From Chthoniobacterales bacterium (GTDB lineage Bacteria; Verrucomicrobiota; Verrucomicrobiia; Chthoniobacterales; UBA10450): a DNA stretch of 64,000 bases. The position numbers and the translations under genes were made by a program. This document shows positions 44,679 to 53,280 of the stretch, one piece after another. The notes under the pieces are model-generated. The model was not told the DNA's origin, ran no database searches, and saw only the letters and a list, made by a program, of their open reading frames with translations. Location of the stretch: NCBI GenBank assembly GCA_013821455.1, contig JACDGS010000004.1, forward strand, positions 62,001 through 126,000, read 5' to 3'. Every line of letters begins with the position of its first letter. Within the stretch, counting starts at the first letter, position 1.

Positions 44679-44966
44679 GGCGGGTCGTCACTTATACTTA
44701 TTCTTAGGTGTATATGCCGGGCTAAAACAATACCGCGGATTTTTCGCCACGGATGGACACAGATGAAACACGGATAAGAAAGAATGGCGTCAGCCTGCTC
44801 ATTTATCCGTGGGAATCCGTGTTCATCCGTGGCTCCTCTTCTTTTCCGACGCCACCAGGGTCATCACGAGTGTATTTGCAATTGCAGCCCGAGTATTGTT
44901 TGTGAGATTCCTCGCTCTGTTCGAGATGGCAATATTTGGCGCAGCGCCTCGTTCATTCACCAACTC
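44679..44966. other. Intergenic region upstream of serA
   Basis: About 288 bp. It contains the imperfect inverted repeat 44746-44832 and a degraded copy of the dispersed palindromic repeat (about 44898-44936, GAGATTCCTCG...TTCGAGATGGCA). No gene is apparent; a frame open from 44784 is a run-on of serA through these repeats. Confidence 0.6.
44746..44832. repeat. Inverted repeat, CCACGGATG family
   Basis: Left arm 44746-44777 and right arm about 44802-44832, built of the words CCACGGATG, ACACAGATG and CACGGAT, with reverse complements on the right. The arms are imperfect but long. Confidence 0.75.
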
Positions 44967-46559
44967 ATGACACCACCCAAGGTCCTCATTGCAGATCCTA
45001 TTTCCGAGCGCGGAGTGGAAGAACTCGCTGCCGGCGGCGCGCTCGACGTCGTCGTTCAAACCGGGTTAAAGGAAGCCGAAATCGTCAGATTGATTCCCGA
45101 TTTTAGCGCGATCGTGGTGCGCAGCCAAACCAAGGTCAGCGCATTGATTTTGCAGGCCGCCACCCGTTTGAAAGTCATCGGCCGTGCCGGCGTTGGCGTC
45201 GATAACGTCGATGTTGAAGCGGCCACGCGGCGCGGCGTGATTGTGATGAATACGCCCGGCGGCAATACGATCTCGACCGCGGAGCATGCCTTCTCGCTCC
45301 TCGTCTCCGTCGCGCGCAAAATCCCGCAGGCGCACGCGAATTTGCAAGCCGGTAAATGGGACCGGAAAAAATTTGAAGGGACGGAACTTTACGGCAAGTC
45401 GTTAGGCATCATCGGCATGGGCCGGATCGGCTCGGAGTTGAGCCGGCGCGCCATCGCCTTCGGCATGCGCGTGCTGGCCTACGATCCGTTTCTTTCCGCG
45501 GCACGCGCGCGAGCCTTGCAGGTCGAGTTGATCGAAGAGATCGATGAACTTCTTCCGCTTTGCGATTTTCTCACGCTGCATACTCCGCTCACGCCGGAGA
45601 CGCATCATCTCCTCAACGCTCAACGCCTAACGAAGACTAGACGCGGCGTCCGTATCATTAACTGCGCCCGCGGAGGCTTGATCGACGAGGCGGCACTCCT
45701 GGACTCGTTAGGCAACGGCCAGGTCGCCGGTGCGGCGCTGGATGTTTTCGAGACGGAGCCACTGCCTAACGACTCCCCTTTGCGCGGCGTCGCGAATCTC
45801 ATTCTCACCCCCCATCTCGGTGCCTCCACCGCGGAAGCGCAGGAAAGCGTCGGTATCGAGATCGCGCAGGCCATTCGCGCGGCTTTGCTCGAAGGCACGA
45901 TCCGAAATGCCGTGAACATGCCGAATCTCGATGCGAAAACTCTCGCCATCGTCGGTCCGCATCTGCGTTTCGGCGAAAAGCTCGGACTCTTCCTTTCGCA
46001 GGTCTCGCCGCGCCGGGTCGAGAGTTTGCACATCAACTACAGCGGAAAAGTGAATGAGGTTGATACCACTGCGATCACCCGCTCGATTTTGAAAGGCTTC
46101 CTTCATCTCGCCGGCGGTGATGATGTGAATGAGGTCAACGCGCCCGCTTTCGCCGAAGCGCACGGCATTAAGGTGACGGAATCGCGTCTGAGTGCGCCCG
46201 GCGATTATACGGACCTGCTCGAGCTGACCGCGAACGCAGAAGGCAAAACCGTCTCGGTTGCCGGCGCGTTTTTCGGCGCTACGCCGCGCATCGTTAACAT
46301 CAACGGCCGTCCACTGGAAGCGCGTCCGCAGGGCGTCGTCCTCGTGCTCGAAAACACCGATCGCCCCGGCATGGTCGGGCGCATCGGAACATTGTTAGGC
46401 GCGCACGGCGTTAACATCGCGACGATGTCGTTGAGCCGGAACGAAGCGGGCGGCCGCGCGCTGACCGTGCTCAATCTCGACACCACGCCGCCGGCCGAGC
46501 TGCTCGCGGAGATCAGCGCGAGCGATGACATTCACACGGCGCAAGTGGTGCAATTGTGA
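44967..46559 (+). CDS. serA: D-3-phosphoglycerate dehydrogenase
   Basis: 530 residues from ATG 44967, the long type with an ACT domain. MTPPKVLIADPISERGVEEL; NAD-binding GKSLGIIGMGRIGSEL; catalytic Arg in INCARGGLIDE, Glu in FETEPLP and His in TPHLGASTAEAQ; an intervening domain (residues 320-440) and a C-terminal ACT domain (VVLVLENTDRPGMVGRIGTLL, in parts). First step of serine synthesis; the ACT domain usually senses serine. Contains four exact nonamers. Confidence 0.95.
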   Translation: MTPPKVLIADPISERGVEELAAGGALDVVVQTGLKEAEIVRLIPDFSAIVVRSQTKVSALILQAATRLKVIGRAGVGVDNVDVEAATRRGVIVMNTPGGNTISTAEHAFSLLVSVARKIPQAHANLQAGKWDRKKFEGTELYGKSLGIIGMGRIGSELSRRAIAFGMRVLAYDPFLSAARARALQVELIEEIDELLPLCDFLTLHTPLTPETHHLLNAQRLTKTRRGVRIINCARGGLIDEAALLDSLGNGQVAGAALDVFETEPLPNDSPLRGVANLILTPHLGASTAEAQESVGIEIAQAIRAALLEGTIRNAVNMPNLDAKTLAIVGPHLRFGEKLGLFLSQVSPRRVESLHINYSGKVNEVDTTAITRSILKGFLHLAGGDDVNEVNAPAFAEAHGIKVTESRLSAPGDYTDLLELTANAEGKTVSVAGAFFGATPRIVNINGRPLEARPQGVVLVLENTDRPGMVGRIGTLLGAHGVNIATMSLSRNEAGGRALTVLNLDTTPPAELLAEISASDDIHTAQVVQL

Positions 46560-46605
46560 GCGCGAGAAGACCGCGACGAGGTCAATACTCGATTATTTAA
46601 AACAT

Positions 46606-46860
46606 ATGGGCGCACTTCTTGGGACACTGATCATCGGCCTCGTCATCGGCGTCATCGCGAAACTGCTGATGCCGGGCAGAGACCCCGGCGGCTGCATCAT
46701 CACGATGCTCATCGGCATCGCGGGCGCTTTTGTGGCGGGATATTTAGGGCGGGTCGTGGGTTGGTATCAGCCGGGACAGCCGGCTGGGTTTATCGCATCT
46801 ATTATCGGCGCGATGCTGCTGCTACTCATCTACCGGATGATCGCCGGGAAGAGGAGTTAG
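46606..46860 (+). CDS. GlsB/YeaQ/YmgE family membrane protein
   Basis: 84 residues with three membrane segments. LIIGLVIGVIAKLLMPGRDPGG, IGIAGAFVAGYLGR and IIGAMLLLLIYRMI are characteristic of the transglycosylase-associated (GlsB/YeaQ) family. Members are small stress-induced membrane proteins of unknown mechanism. ATG lies 46 bp after serA. Confidence 0.88.
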   Translation: MGALLGTLIIGLVIGVIAKLLMPGRDPGGCIITMLIGIAGAFVAGYLGRVVGWYQPGQPAGFIASIIGAMLLLLIYRMIAGKRS

Positions 46861-46910
46861 GTTCGAAAACGCCGCACGCGGAAATCGCGCGCGTTCGGAA
46901 TCCCCCGAAC

Positions 46911-47059
46911 TGTCATCCTGAGCGGAGCGCAGCGGAGTCGAAAGATCCCGTCGGGCTTCCGTGAAGTTCTCGCGGCGGAGACTCGAACATCCGCTTCAAG
47001 GAAACCCCGCGGGATCCCTCGACTCCGTTTCGCTGCGCTCCACTCCGCTCGGGATGACA
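46911..47059. repeat. Dispersed palindromic repeat, copy 5 (longest)
   Basis: About 149 bp, arms TGTCATCCTGAGCGG and CCGCTCGGGATGACA, with inner GAAAGATCCCGTCGGG/CGCGGGATCCCTCGAC. It lies between the convergent GlsB-like and glmS genes and may serve as their bidirectional terminator. Confidence 0.85.
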
Positions 47060-47091
47060 ACGCGCGGACGCCTCTCCGTCTCCGGAGCCGG

Positions 47092-48963
47092 TTATTCTAC
47101 GGTCACGCTTTTCGCGAGATTCCGCGGTTTATCGACATCACGGCCTAACGACACCGCGAGATGATAAGCGAACAACTGCAATGGAATCACCGTCAGCACC
47201 GGCATCGCGATGCCTTCCGCGTCGGGCACGGTGATGATGTCGTCGGCGATCCCCTTGAGCTTGACCGCGCCGCTCTTCGTGGTGACCGCGATGATCGGGC
47301 CTTTGCGCGCGCGCACTTGCTCGATGTTGTTCAGATTTTTAGAAAAAACCGCATCGTCCGGCACGATGAAGACCGAAGGCAATTCCGGCCTAACGAGTGC
47401 GATGATGCCGTGTTTCAGCTCCGCGCTCGGATGACCTTCGGCATAAAGATAAGTGATCTCTTTCACCTTCAGCGCCGCCTCCAGCGCGATCGGAAAATTC
47501 AATTGCCGCCCGAAGAAAAGCACGCCGGTCGCTTCCGCATATTTCGCGGCAATGCTCTTGATCTCGTCGCTCATCTCAAGCACGCGCTCGATTTTTTTCG
47601 GGAGCGATTGCAACGCTTCGATCAGCCGCGTTCCCTCGGAAGTCGAGAGATGGCGCATTCTGCCTAACAATAAGCCGATAAGCGTGAGGATCACGACCTG
47701 CGACGTGAACGACTTCGTCGCCGCAACGCCGATCTCCGGGCCGGCGTGCATGTAAACGCCGCCGTCGCTCTCGCGCGCGATCGTGCTCGCGACGTTGTTG
47801 CAGATGCCGAGCGTGCGGTAGCCTTTGCGCTGGCTCTCACGCAGCGCGCCTAACGTGTCCGCGGTCTCACCGCTCTGGCTAATCGCGAAGACGAGCGTGT
47901 CGCGCGTCATCGGCGCATTGCGATGGCGAAATTCGCTCGCGAATTCCACTTCGGTCGGGATTTGCGCGATATGCTCGATCGCATATTCGCCTACCATTCC
48001 GGCGTGCAAGGCGGTGCCGCAGCCGGTTAAAACCACGCGACCAACGTCGCGCAATTCCGCCGTGGTCATGTTGAGCCCGCCGAGTTTGGCGGTGCATTCT
48101 TCGATGCTCAGCCGCCCGCGCAAAGCATCGCGCACCGACCCGGGCTGCTCGAAGATTTCCTTGAGCATGTAATGCGGGTAGTCGCCCTTTTTGATGTCCT
48201 CGGCCGTGAACTCGACTTTGCTGATCGCGCGGTCGCCGCGTTCGCCCGCGAGCGAGCTGATCTCAAATTTGTCGCGCTCGACGGCAACGAGATCGAAGTC
48301 GTTCAGGTAAACAGCGTCGCGGGTATGCGCGACGATCGCGCTCACATCGCTCGCGAGAAAATTTTCGTCCTTGCCCACGCCGAGCACGAGCGGGCTCCCG
48401 CGTCGCGCGCCGACGATGAAATCGGGAATATCCGCATGACAAAGCGCGATGCCGTACGTGCCGATGACTTGCCGCAAAGCGAGGCGGAGCGCTTCCACGA
48501 GGAGCGCTTTATGACGGCGCGGATCGGTCACGCCGGCGGCGGAGTCATCGTAAATTTTCCCGACCAAATGCGCGAGCACTTCGCTGTCGGTTTCAGAGGA
48601 AAAATGATGTTCGCCCTCTTGCAGCAACGTTTCCCTGATCAGCTGATAATTTTCGATCACGCCGTTGTGCACGAGCGCGAGTTTGCCGCTCTCGTCGAAA
48701 TGCGGGTGGGCATTTTGGTCGGTCGGTTTGCCGTGAGTGGCCCAACGCGTGTGGCTTATTCCGTAATGACCCGCGACGGGATTTTCCGACATCATCTGCG
48801 AGAGTTCCGCGATGCGGCCGGCGCATTTGCGGGTCTCGACCTGGTCGCCGTCGACGATCGCGACCCCGGCTGAATCGTAGCCGCGATACTCGAGCCGGCG
48901 CAATCCATCCAGCAGAATGGGAGCGGCTTCCGCGCGACCAACATATCCGACGATGCCACACAT
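47092..48963 (-). CDS. glmS: Glutamine--fructose-6-phosphate aminotransferase (isomerizing)
   Basis: 623 residues. Cys1-type glutaminase domain opening MCGIVGYVGRAEAAP, with GISHTRWATHGKPT and HNGVIENYQ; two SIS domains with SQSGETADTLGAL and EVKEITYLYAEGH-like (here VKEITYLYAEGHPSAELKHG); C terminus ...DKPRNLAKSVTVE. First enzyme of UDP-N-acetylglucosamine synthesis. No glmS ribozyme core was recognised in the short upstream region. Confidence 0.96.
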   Translation of the reverse strand: MCGIVGYVGRAEAAPILLDGLRRLEYRGYDSAGVAIVDGDQVETRKCAGRIAELSQMMSENPVAGHYGISHTRWATHGKPTDQNAHPHFDESGKLALVHNGVIENYQLIRETLLQEGEHHFSSETDSEVLAHLVGKIYDDSAAGVTDPRRHKALLVEALRLALRQVIGTYGIALCHADIPDFIVGARRGSPLVLGVGKDENFLASDVSAIVAHTRDAVYLNDFDLVAVERDKFEISSLAGERGDRAISKVEFTAEDIKKGDYPHYMLKEIFEQPGSVRDALRGRLSIEECTAKLGGLNMTTAELRDVGRVVLTGCGTALHAGMVGEYAIEHIAQIPTEVEFASEFRHRNAPMTRDTLVFAISQSGETADTLGALRESQRKGYRTLGICNNVASTIARESDGGVYMHAGPEIGVAATKSFTSQVVILTLIGLLLGRMRHLSTSEGTRLIEALQSLPKKIERVLEMSDEIKSIAAKYAEATGVLFFGRQLNFPIALEAALKVKEITYLYAEGHPSAELKHGIIALVRPELPSVFIVPDDAVFSKNLNNIEQVRARKGPIIAVTTKSGAVKLKGIADDIITVPDAEGIAMPVLTVIPLQLFAYHLAVSLGRDVDKPRNLAKSVTVE

Positions 48964-49260
48964 ACGTTAGGCGCATCGTGCCACCTGCGTTCGGGCAAAG
49001 CAAGGAATCGACCGGGCCGCTAAGTGTGCGGAAGACAACGCAGACACTTGTCATCCTGAACCGAAGCGAAGCGGAGGTGAAGGACCCCGCAAGCTACTTG
49101 CGGTTTCCCCGCCCACTGACGCTTGCGGGGTCCTTCGCTTCGCTCAGGATGACAAGTGCGAAGATCGAATTTTCATTTTGCCCTAACGAACATCTCACTA
49201 AACGACCGCCTCGACGAAATGGACGCTGCGGAAAAGTGAGGCATCTTGCCGGACTTCCCC
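48964..49260. other. Divergent glmS/glgC intergenic region with a repeat
   Basis: About 297 bp. It holds repeat copy 6 (49049-49154) and a variant nonamer on each side (48964, 49181). Promoters for glmS and glgC must be here; none was assigned. Confidence 0.5.
49049..49154. repeat. Dispersed palindromic repeat, copy 6
   Basis: About 106 bp, arms TGTCATCCTGAACCGAAG and CGCTCAGGATGACA. Inner GGACCCCGCAAGC and GCTTGCGGGGTCC are perfect partners. Confidence 0.85.
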
Positions 49261-50562
49261 ATGCCGCAATCTCCGTCGCTGCCGCCCGGCACCACTCAGC
49301 GCACGCTCGCTATCATCATGGGCGGCGGTGCCGGCACACGTCTTTTTCCCCTAACGAAAGATCGCTCGAAACCTGCGGTGCCGTTAGGCGGAAAATATCG
49401 CATCGTCGATATCCCGATCAGCAACTGCCTCAACTCCGGCCTGCGCTCAATTTATCTCCTCACCCAGTTCAACAGCATGTCGCTCCATCGCCACATCCAG
49501 GCGAGTTACAAGTTCGATCATTTCTCGCGCAGCTTTGTCGATATTCTCGCCGCGCAGCAAACGCCGGAAGGCTCGCAGTGGTACCAGGGAACGGCCGACG
49601 CCGTCAGGCAAAATCTCCGCTACTTCCTCGAGCAACCCTACGAATATTTCCTCATCCTGAGCGGCGATCAGCTTTATCGGATGGATTTTCGTGTGCTTCT
49701 GCATCAACACATTCGGTCGGGTGCGGAGATCACGCTCGCGACCACGCCGGTGCGACGCGAAGCCGCGGCCGATTTCGGCATCATGCTCAGCGGACCCGAT
49801 CGGCGCATCACCCGCTTCGTCGAAAAACCGAAGGAGCGGGAAGTGCAGGACGAGCTCAAGCTCGATCAGCAGTTGCTCGAATCGATCGGGAGCGATTCTA
49901 ACGAAGAGCTCTTCCAGGCTTCGATGGGCATTTACGTTTTCAATCGACAGGTGCTGATCGATTGCCTGGCCAGCGATCTCGATGATTTCGGAAAGCACGT
50001 CATCCCGAAAGCGATCGGTGAACGCCAGGTCAACGTTTTCATTTTCAAAGGCTACTGGGAAGACATCGGCACGATCCGCGCTTTTTACGAAGCCAATCTC
50101 GGCCTCACGGATCTCGAACCGCAGTACAGTTTTTTTGAGGCGAACGCGCCGATTTACACGCACCCTCGTTTCCTGCCCGGGAGCAAAATCAATGGCGCGA
50201 TATTGCGCCAGGCGATCATCTCCGATGGCTGCATCATCTCCGATGCGCATATCGAGCGCAGCGTTATCGGCGTCCGCAGTATCATCAGGAGCGGCTCCAC
50301 CGTTCGCAACAGCGTAATCATGGGCGGCGATTATTTCGAGGCGAGCGCGCCCGTGCGCTCGGGGGATGCGCCACCGATCGGTATCGGGCGCAACTGCGTG
50401 ATCGACCGCGCAATCATCGATAAGAATGCGCGCATCGGCGACGGCGTTGTCATCACGCCGGAAGGAAAGCTGGAGAACGTGGACACGGAAAATTACTACA
50501 TTCGCGACGGGATCGTCGTCGTGCCAAAAGACGCCGTTATTCCTGCCGGCTTTTGGATTTAA
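49261..50562 (+). CDS. glgC: Glucose-1-phosphate adenylyltransferase (ADP-glucose pyrophosphorylase)
   Basis: About 433 residues from ATG 49261 (TTG 49246 in frame). IIMGGGAGTRLFPLTKDRSKPAVPLGGKYR (shown in parts) carries the nucleotide loop and catalytic Arg; GTADAVRQNLRY and LILSGDQLYRMDF form the active site; the C-terminal part is a left-handed beta helix. Makes ADP-glucose for glycogen. Together with malQ (55931) it indicates glycogen metabolism in this organism. Confidence 0.95.
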   Translation: MPQSPSLPPGTTQRTLAIIMGGGAGTRLFPLTKDRSKPAVPLGGKYRIVDIPISNCLNSGLRSIYLLTQFNSMSLHRHIQASYKFDHFSRSFVDILAAQQTPEGSQWYQGTADAVRQNLRYFLEQPYEYFLILSGDQLYRMDFRVLLHQHIRSGAEITLATTPVRREAAADFGIMLSGPDRRITRFVEKPKEREVQDELKLDQQLLESIGSDSNEELFQASMGIYVFNRQVLIDCLASDLDDFGKHVIPKAIGERQVNVFIFKGYWEDIGTIRAFYEANLGLTDLEPQYSFFEANAPIYTHPRFLPGSKINGAILRQAIISDGCIISDAHIERSVIGVRSIIRSGSTVRNSVIMGGDYFEASAPVRSGDAPPIGIGRNCVIDRAIIDKNARIGDGVVITPEGKLENVDTENYYIRDGIVVVPKDAVIPAGFWI

Positions 50563-50583
50563 CGCGCGAAGAAACAGCGGCCG

Positions 50584-50850
50584 TTAATAGCCGCCCGTGC
50601 CGCCGTACCCGCTCTGACCGAACGGATCGTTCTGTCCGTTGCCCAACCCTCCGGGAAGATTGCCGCGGCCTTCCCAGTTCGCAGGCTTATTCCACGGAAT
50701 CGAAGTCCCGGCGCGCGCGTCGGGGTCGGAGACGAGCGCTGTTTGCTTTGGCTTCTCCGTCGCGCAGGAGGAGAGCACGGTCGCAACGCCAAAAAGGGCG
50801 CTCGTTAGGCAAAGCGCCGAGCAAAATTTACGAATTCGTGCTTCCAGCAT
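50584..50850 (-). CDS. Small lipoprotein
   Basis: About 88 residues from MLEARIRKF. A signal sequence ends in the lipobox VLSSC, then a Pro/Gly/Asn-rich tail ending GQSGYGGTGGY. Its 5' end overlaps the 3' end of the coiled-coil gene by 23 bases. Function unknown. Confidence 0.65.
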   Translation of the reverse strand: MLEARIRKFCSALCLTSALFGVATVLSSCATEKPKQTALVSDPDARAGTSIPWNKPANWEGRGNLPGGLGNGQNDPFGQSGYGGTGGY

Positions 50851-51613
50851 AAACAACGGTGTCTCCAGGTAGGACCTGCACTCCGCGCGGCAGGCTGCTG
50901 GTGACAATGTCGCCGATAGAAGTGGTTGGTTCAACTGACGAAATGCGGACCTTGCCAATGAGCGAACCGGCGCGCATCACCAGCATTTCGGAATTCGGCA
51001 CCACGCCCTGGTGTTCGCCGATCCCGAGCACGACGAAGTTGTAGGCCTGATTGACCGCCAGGACCGTGCCATGCACGCCCGGTGTTCCCGTCCCGGATTC
51101 GCGCCGCTTCTTTTCTTCTTCGAGATTCGCCACCTGGTCCTGCGCCGCCTTGACCTTATCGCCAAGGACGGCCTTTTCCTGCTCGGCGGCGTCCAACTGT
51201 TTCTTTGTCTCCGCGAGCGCCGCGGCGTCGTTAGGCGCGCCTTCTCCCCCCCCCGCACCCGCGCCTGCAGTCGCATCGGCCACGCGTTTTTGCAGATCGG
51301 CGATTTGGGTTTCCCCGGCCTGGACTTTCGCTTCCGCCTCGGCCTGGGCAGTCTGGGCTTTACTTAAATCAGCCTGCGCGCTCTGTAATTTCGCGTCGGT
51401 GTCGGCGGCGTTGCTTTTCGCTTCGCTCAGCGCTTTCTCTTCTTCTTTGAGCTTTTTGTCGCTCGTCGCCCGACTATGAGTGGCGACATCCCGCGCGGAA
51501 GTCGTGGTGACCAACTCATTGCGCAGGCCCTTAACTTTGTTCGTATTCAGGTATCCGAAAACGAGCGAAAGCGTCATCAGCAAGATGGAAATCCCGATTA
51601 AGATTTTGGCCAT
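50828..51613 (-). CDS. Exported coiled-coil protein of unknown function
   Basis: About 261 residues from MAKILIGISI; a longer frame is open to 51718. An N-terminal membrane anchor (residues 3-22) is followed by a long Ala/Lys/Glu/Gln coiled coil (30-165) and a small C-terminal beta domain (VHGTVLAVNQAYNFVVLGIG, VRISSVEPTTSIGDIVTSSLPRG, split). Likely faces the periplasm. It forms an operon with a lipoprotein. Confidence 0.7.
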   Translation of the reverse strand: MAKILIGISILLMTLSLVFGYLNTNKVKGLRNELVTTTSARDVATHSRATSDKKLKEEEKALSEAKSNAADTDAKLQSAQADLSKAQTAQAEAEAKVQAGETQIADLQKRVADATAGAGAGGGEGAPNDAAALAETKKQLDAAEQEKAVLGDKVKAAQDQVANLEEEKKRRESGTGTPGVHGTVLAVNQAYNFVVLGIGEHQGVVPNSEMLVMRAGSLIGKVRISSVEPTTSIGDIVTSSLPRGVQVLPGDTVVYAGSTNS

Positions 51614-51794
51614 GTCTATGTAAGTGAATGCAGCAAGGCGCGGCGATTTTTCACGAGGCGCATCTTGTAGACGATGTCGCACTCGCTTGGCAACATCAAT
51701 TACGTGAAATTGCTGCAATCGCGAGATTATTGTGATCTACGCGAAGTGAATTGAAATTGCGCCGCGCGTTCTCCCGGCCTATAGCAGCACCCGC

Positions 51795-51938
51795 ATGGGC
51801 CAACAACATCGAGTTATCGTCAAACGGAAACGCCGCAAAGCTTACATCGAACGCAAGCGCGTTGCCGCGGCGGTGAAGACGCCGCGTCGCCCGGCAGCGA
51901 AGACGCGGGCGAAGAAAACGACCGAAGCTGCGTCCTAG
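51795..51938 (+). CDS. Tiny, very basic protein of 47 residues
   Basis: The translated frame begins MGQQHRVIVKRKRRKAYIER and ends with a Lys/Ala/Pro/Thr-rich tail; about a third of the residues are Lys or Arg. It is too short for the usual ORF cutoffs. TATAGC at 51780-51785 could be its -10 box, with TTGCGC 17 bases further upstream, giving an almost leaderless mRNA. Reminiscent of small ribosome- or nucleoid-associated proteins with a histone-H1-like tail; the family is not identified. Confidence 0.55.
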   Translation: MGQQHRVIVKRKRRKAYIERKRVAAAVKTPRRPAAKTRAKKTTEAAS

Positions 51939-51983
51939 CCCCCGCCGGTTGCCTTTCGACCCGCCGCCGCTTTACCGTGGCGG

Positions 51984-52388
51984 GTGCGACCTCAATATTT
52001 GTTAGTTGATGGTCACAGCATCATTTTTGCGTGGCCCGAATTGCGCGCCCTCCATAACCGCCGCACCTCGCTTGCGCGGGACGATCTCGTGCGACGTCTG
52101 CGCGACTACCAGGATTGGACCGGGATTCACGTCGTTGTAGTTTTCGATGGCAGCGGTAGCGCCGTTTCGCAGGAGTCGGCACCCGGAGAAATTCAGATTT
52201 TTTATTCGCGCACGGGCCAAACCGCGGACTCGATCATCGAGCGGCTGGCGAGCAAGTACGCGGAACGCTTCCAACTCACAGTCGCGACCGGAGATTATCT
52301 CGAACAGGAAACCGCTTCGGCCTGTGGCGCGGAAACGGTTTCGCCGGATGGCCTGCGTGATTTGCTTCTGGAAGCGCGCCCGCGCTAA
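51984..52388 (+). CDS. NYN/PIN-like ribonuclease (YacP/Rae1 type)
   Basis: 134 residues from GTG 51984. YLLVDGHSIIFAW carries the first acidic residue of the PIN/NYN fold; VVVFDGSGS and TADSIIERLA and VATGDYLEQ supply the others. YacP-type proteins are ribosome-associated or RNA endonucleases. A nonamer lies six bases after the stop. Confidence 0.8.
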   Translation: MRPQYLLVDGHSIIFAWPELRALHNRRTSLARDDLVRRLRDYQDWTGIHVVVVFDGSGSAVSQESAPGEIQIFYSRTGQTADSIIERLASKYAERFQLTVATGDYLEQETASACGAETVSPDGLRDLLLEARPR

Positions 52389-52585
52389 TCCATTCGTTAG
52401 GCGACCTTTCCTCGGAATTTGCGACTGAAGAAACTGGTGACGGACGCATAGGATTCGCTTGCCGAAATTTGTGCCTAACGAAAAGCAGACGCGGGAAGTC
52501 CCTCGCGGAAGAATTTTCTATCGCGGGCTCATTCGCGAATTATCCTGGAAGGCGCGCCCTCCCGAGTCTCTCACGAGCCTGCGCG
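52389..52585. other. Intergenic region with two nonamers
   Basis: About 197 bp between convergent stops. It has opposite-facing nonamers at 52394 and 52473, 79 bases apart. I see no gene and no clear terminator. Confidence 0.5.
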
Positions 52586-53032
52586 CTAAGCCGCCCCGAG
52601 CAGCGGCGGTCGCGCGCGGCTCAACGCTGCGCTGCGAGCGCGTTGGCGACAGGTCGCGAGCACGCGCGAGAGGACGCAATAGAGCTGCTCCACCGGCAGA
52701 TTTTTGCTGACGTAGCCATTCGCGCCGGCACGCAACGCACTGTGCATCTTGTCCTCTTCGTACCCCACGCCAGTGAAGACAATAATGGGAAGCTCAGCGC
52801 GAATCTCACGAATGTAGGTAATAAGCGAAATGCCATCCACCTTGGGCATGTTGAGGTCGACGACGACCACTTCGCAATCGTGATTTTCCAGCCAGGTGGC
52901 AGTTTGGAAACCTTCGGTCAGGGTCGCGCAGGCGTGACCCTTCATCTTTAAATAGGTGGCAAGAAAGCGGGTGATGGCCGGGTCGTCATCGATGACGAGG
53001 AAGTCGGCGCGGTCGCGAGCGAGAATTTTCAT
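52586..53032 (-). CDS. Single-domain response regulator
   Basis: 148 residues: a receiver domain (VIDDDPAITRFLATYL, phospho-acceptor Asp in VVVVDLNMPKVDG, Thr in VFTGVG, Lys in YVSKNL) with a basic 20-residue tail and no output domain. Probably passes a phosphate or acts as a CheY-like protein. No kinase neighbours it. The strand upstream on the other side holds the UvrD gene. Confidence 0.88.
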   Translation of the reverse strand: MKILARDRADFLVIDDDPAITRFLATYLKMKGHACATLTEGFQTATWLENHDCEVVVVDLNMPKVDGISLITYIREIRAELPIIVFTGVGYEEDKMHSALRAGANGYVSKNLPVEQLYCVLSRVLATCRQRARSAALSRARPPLLGAA

Positions 53033-53280
53033 AAAACAAAAAGCGGAGCGGTGGAATTCAGGCTGTTATAATTTCCAGAATGATTAAAGCAGCATCCTTG
53101 CCAACCCGGACGGCGAATTCTTTGTGCCTCGAGAATCGGCTCGCACTTGCCTAACGATTGCCTCTTTTCGCAGAGCGAGAGACGGAGACTTTCTCTGATC
53201 GATTCGTTAGGGTAACGGCCTCGCGCCGCCCAAAAATTTTCGTTGGACAGGGTCCGCTGCCCATCCAGCGTACCATCCCG

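Noticed and set aside
53067-53072. Perfect TATAAT before the helicase gene
   Set aside because: No -35 partner at a suitable distance and over 200 bases from the chosen start; chance occurrence is likely.
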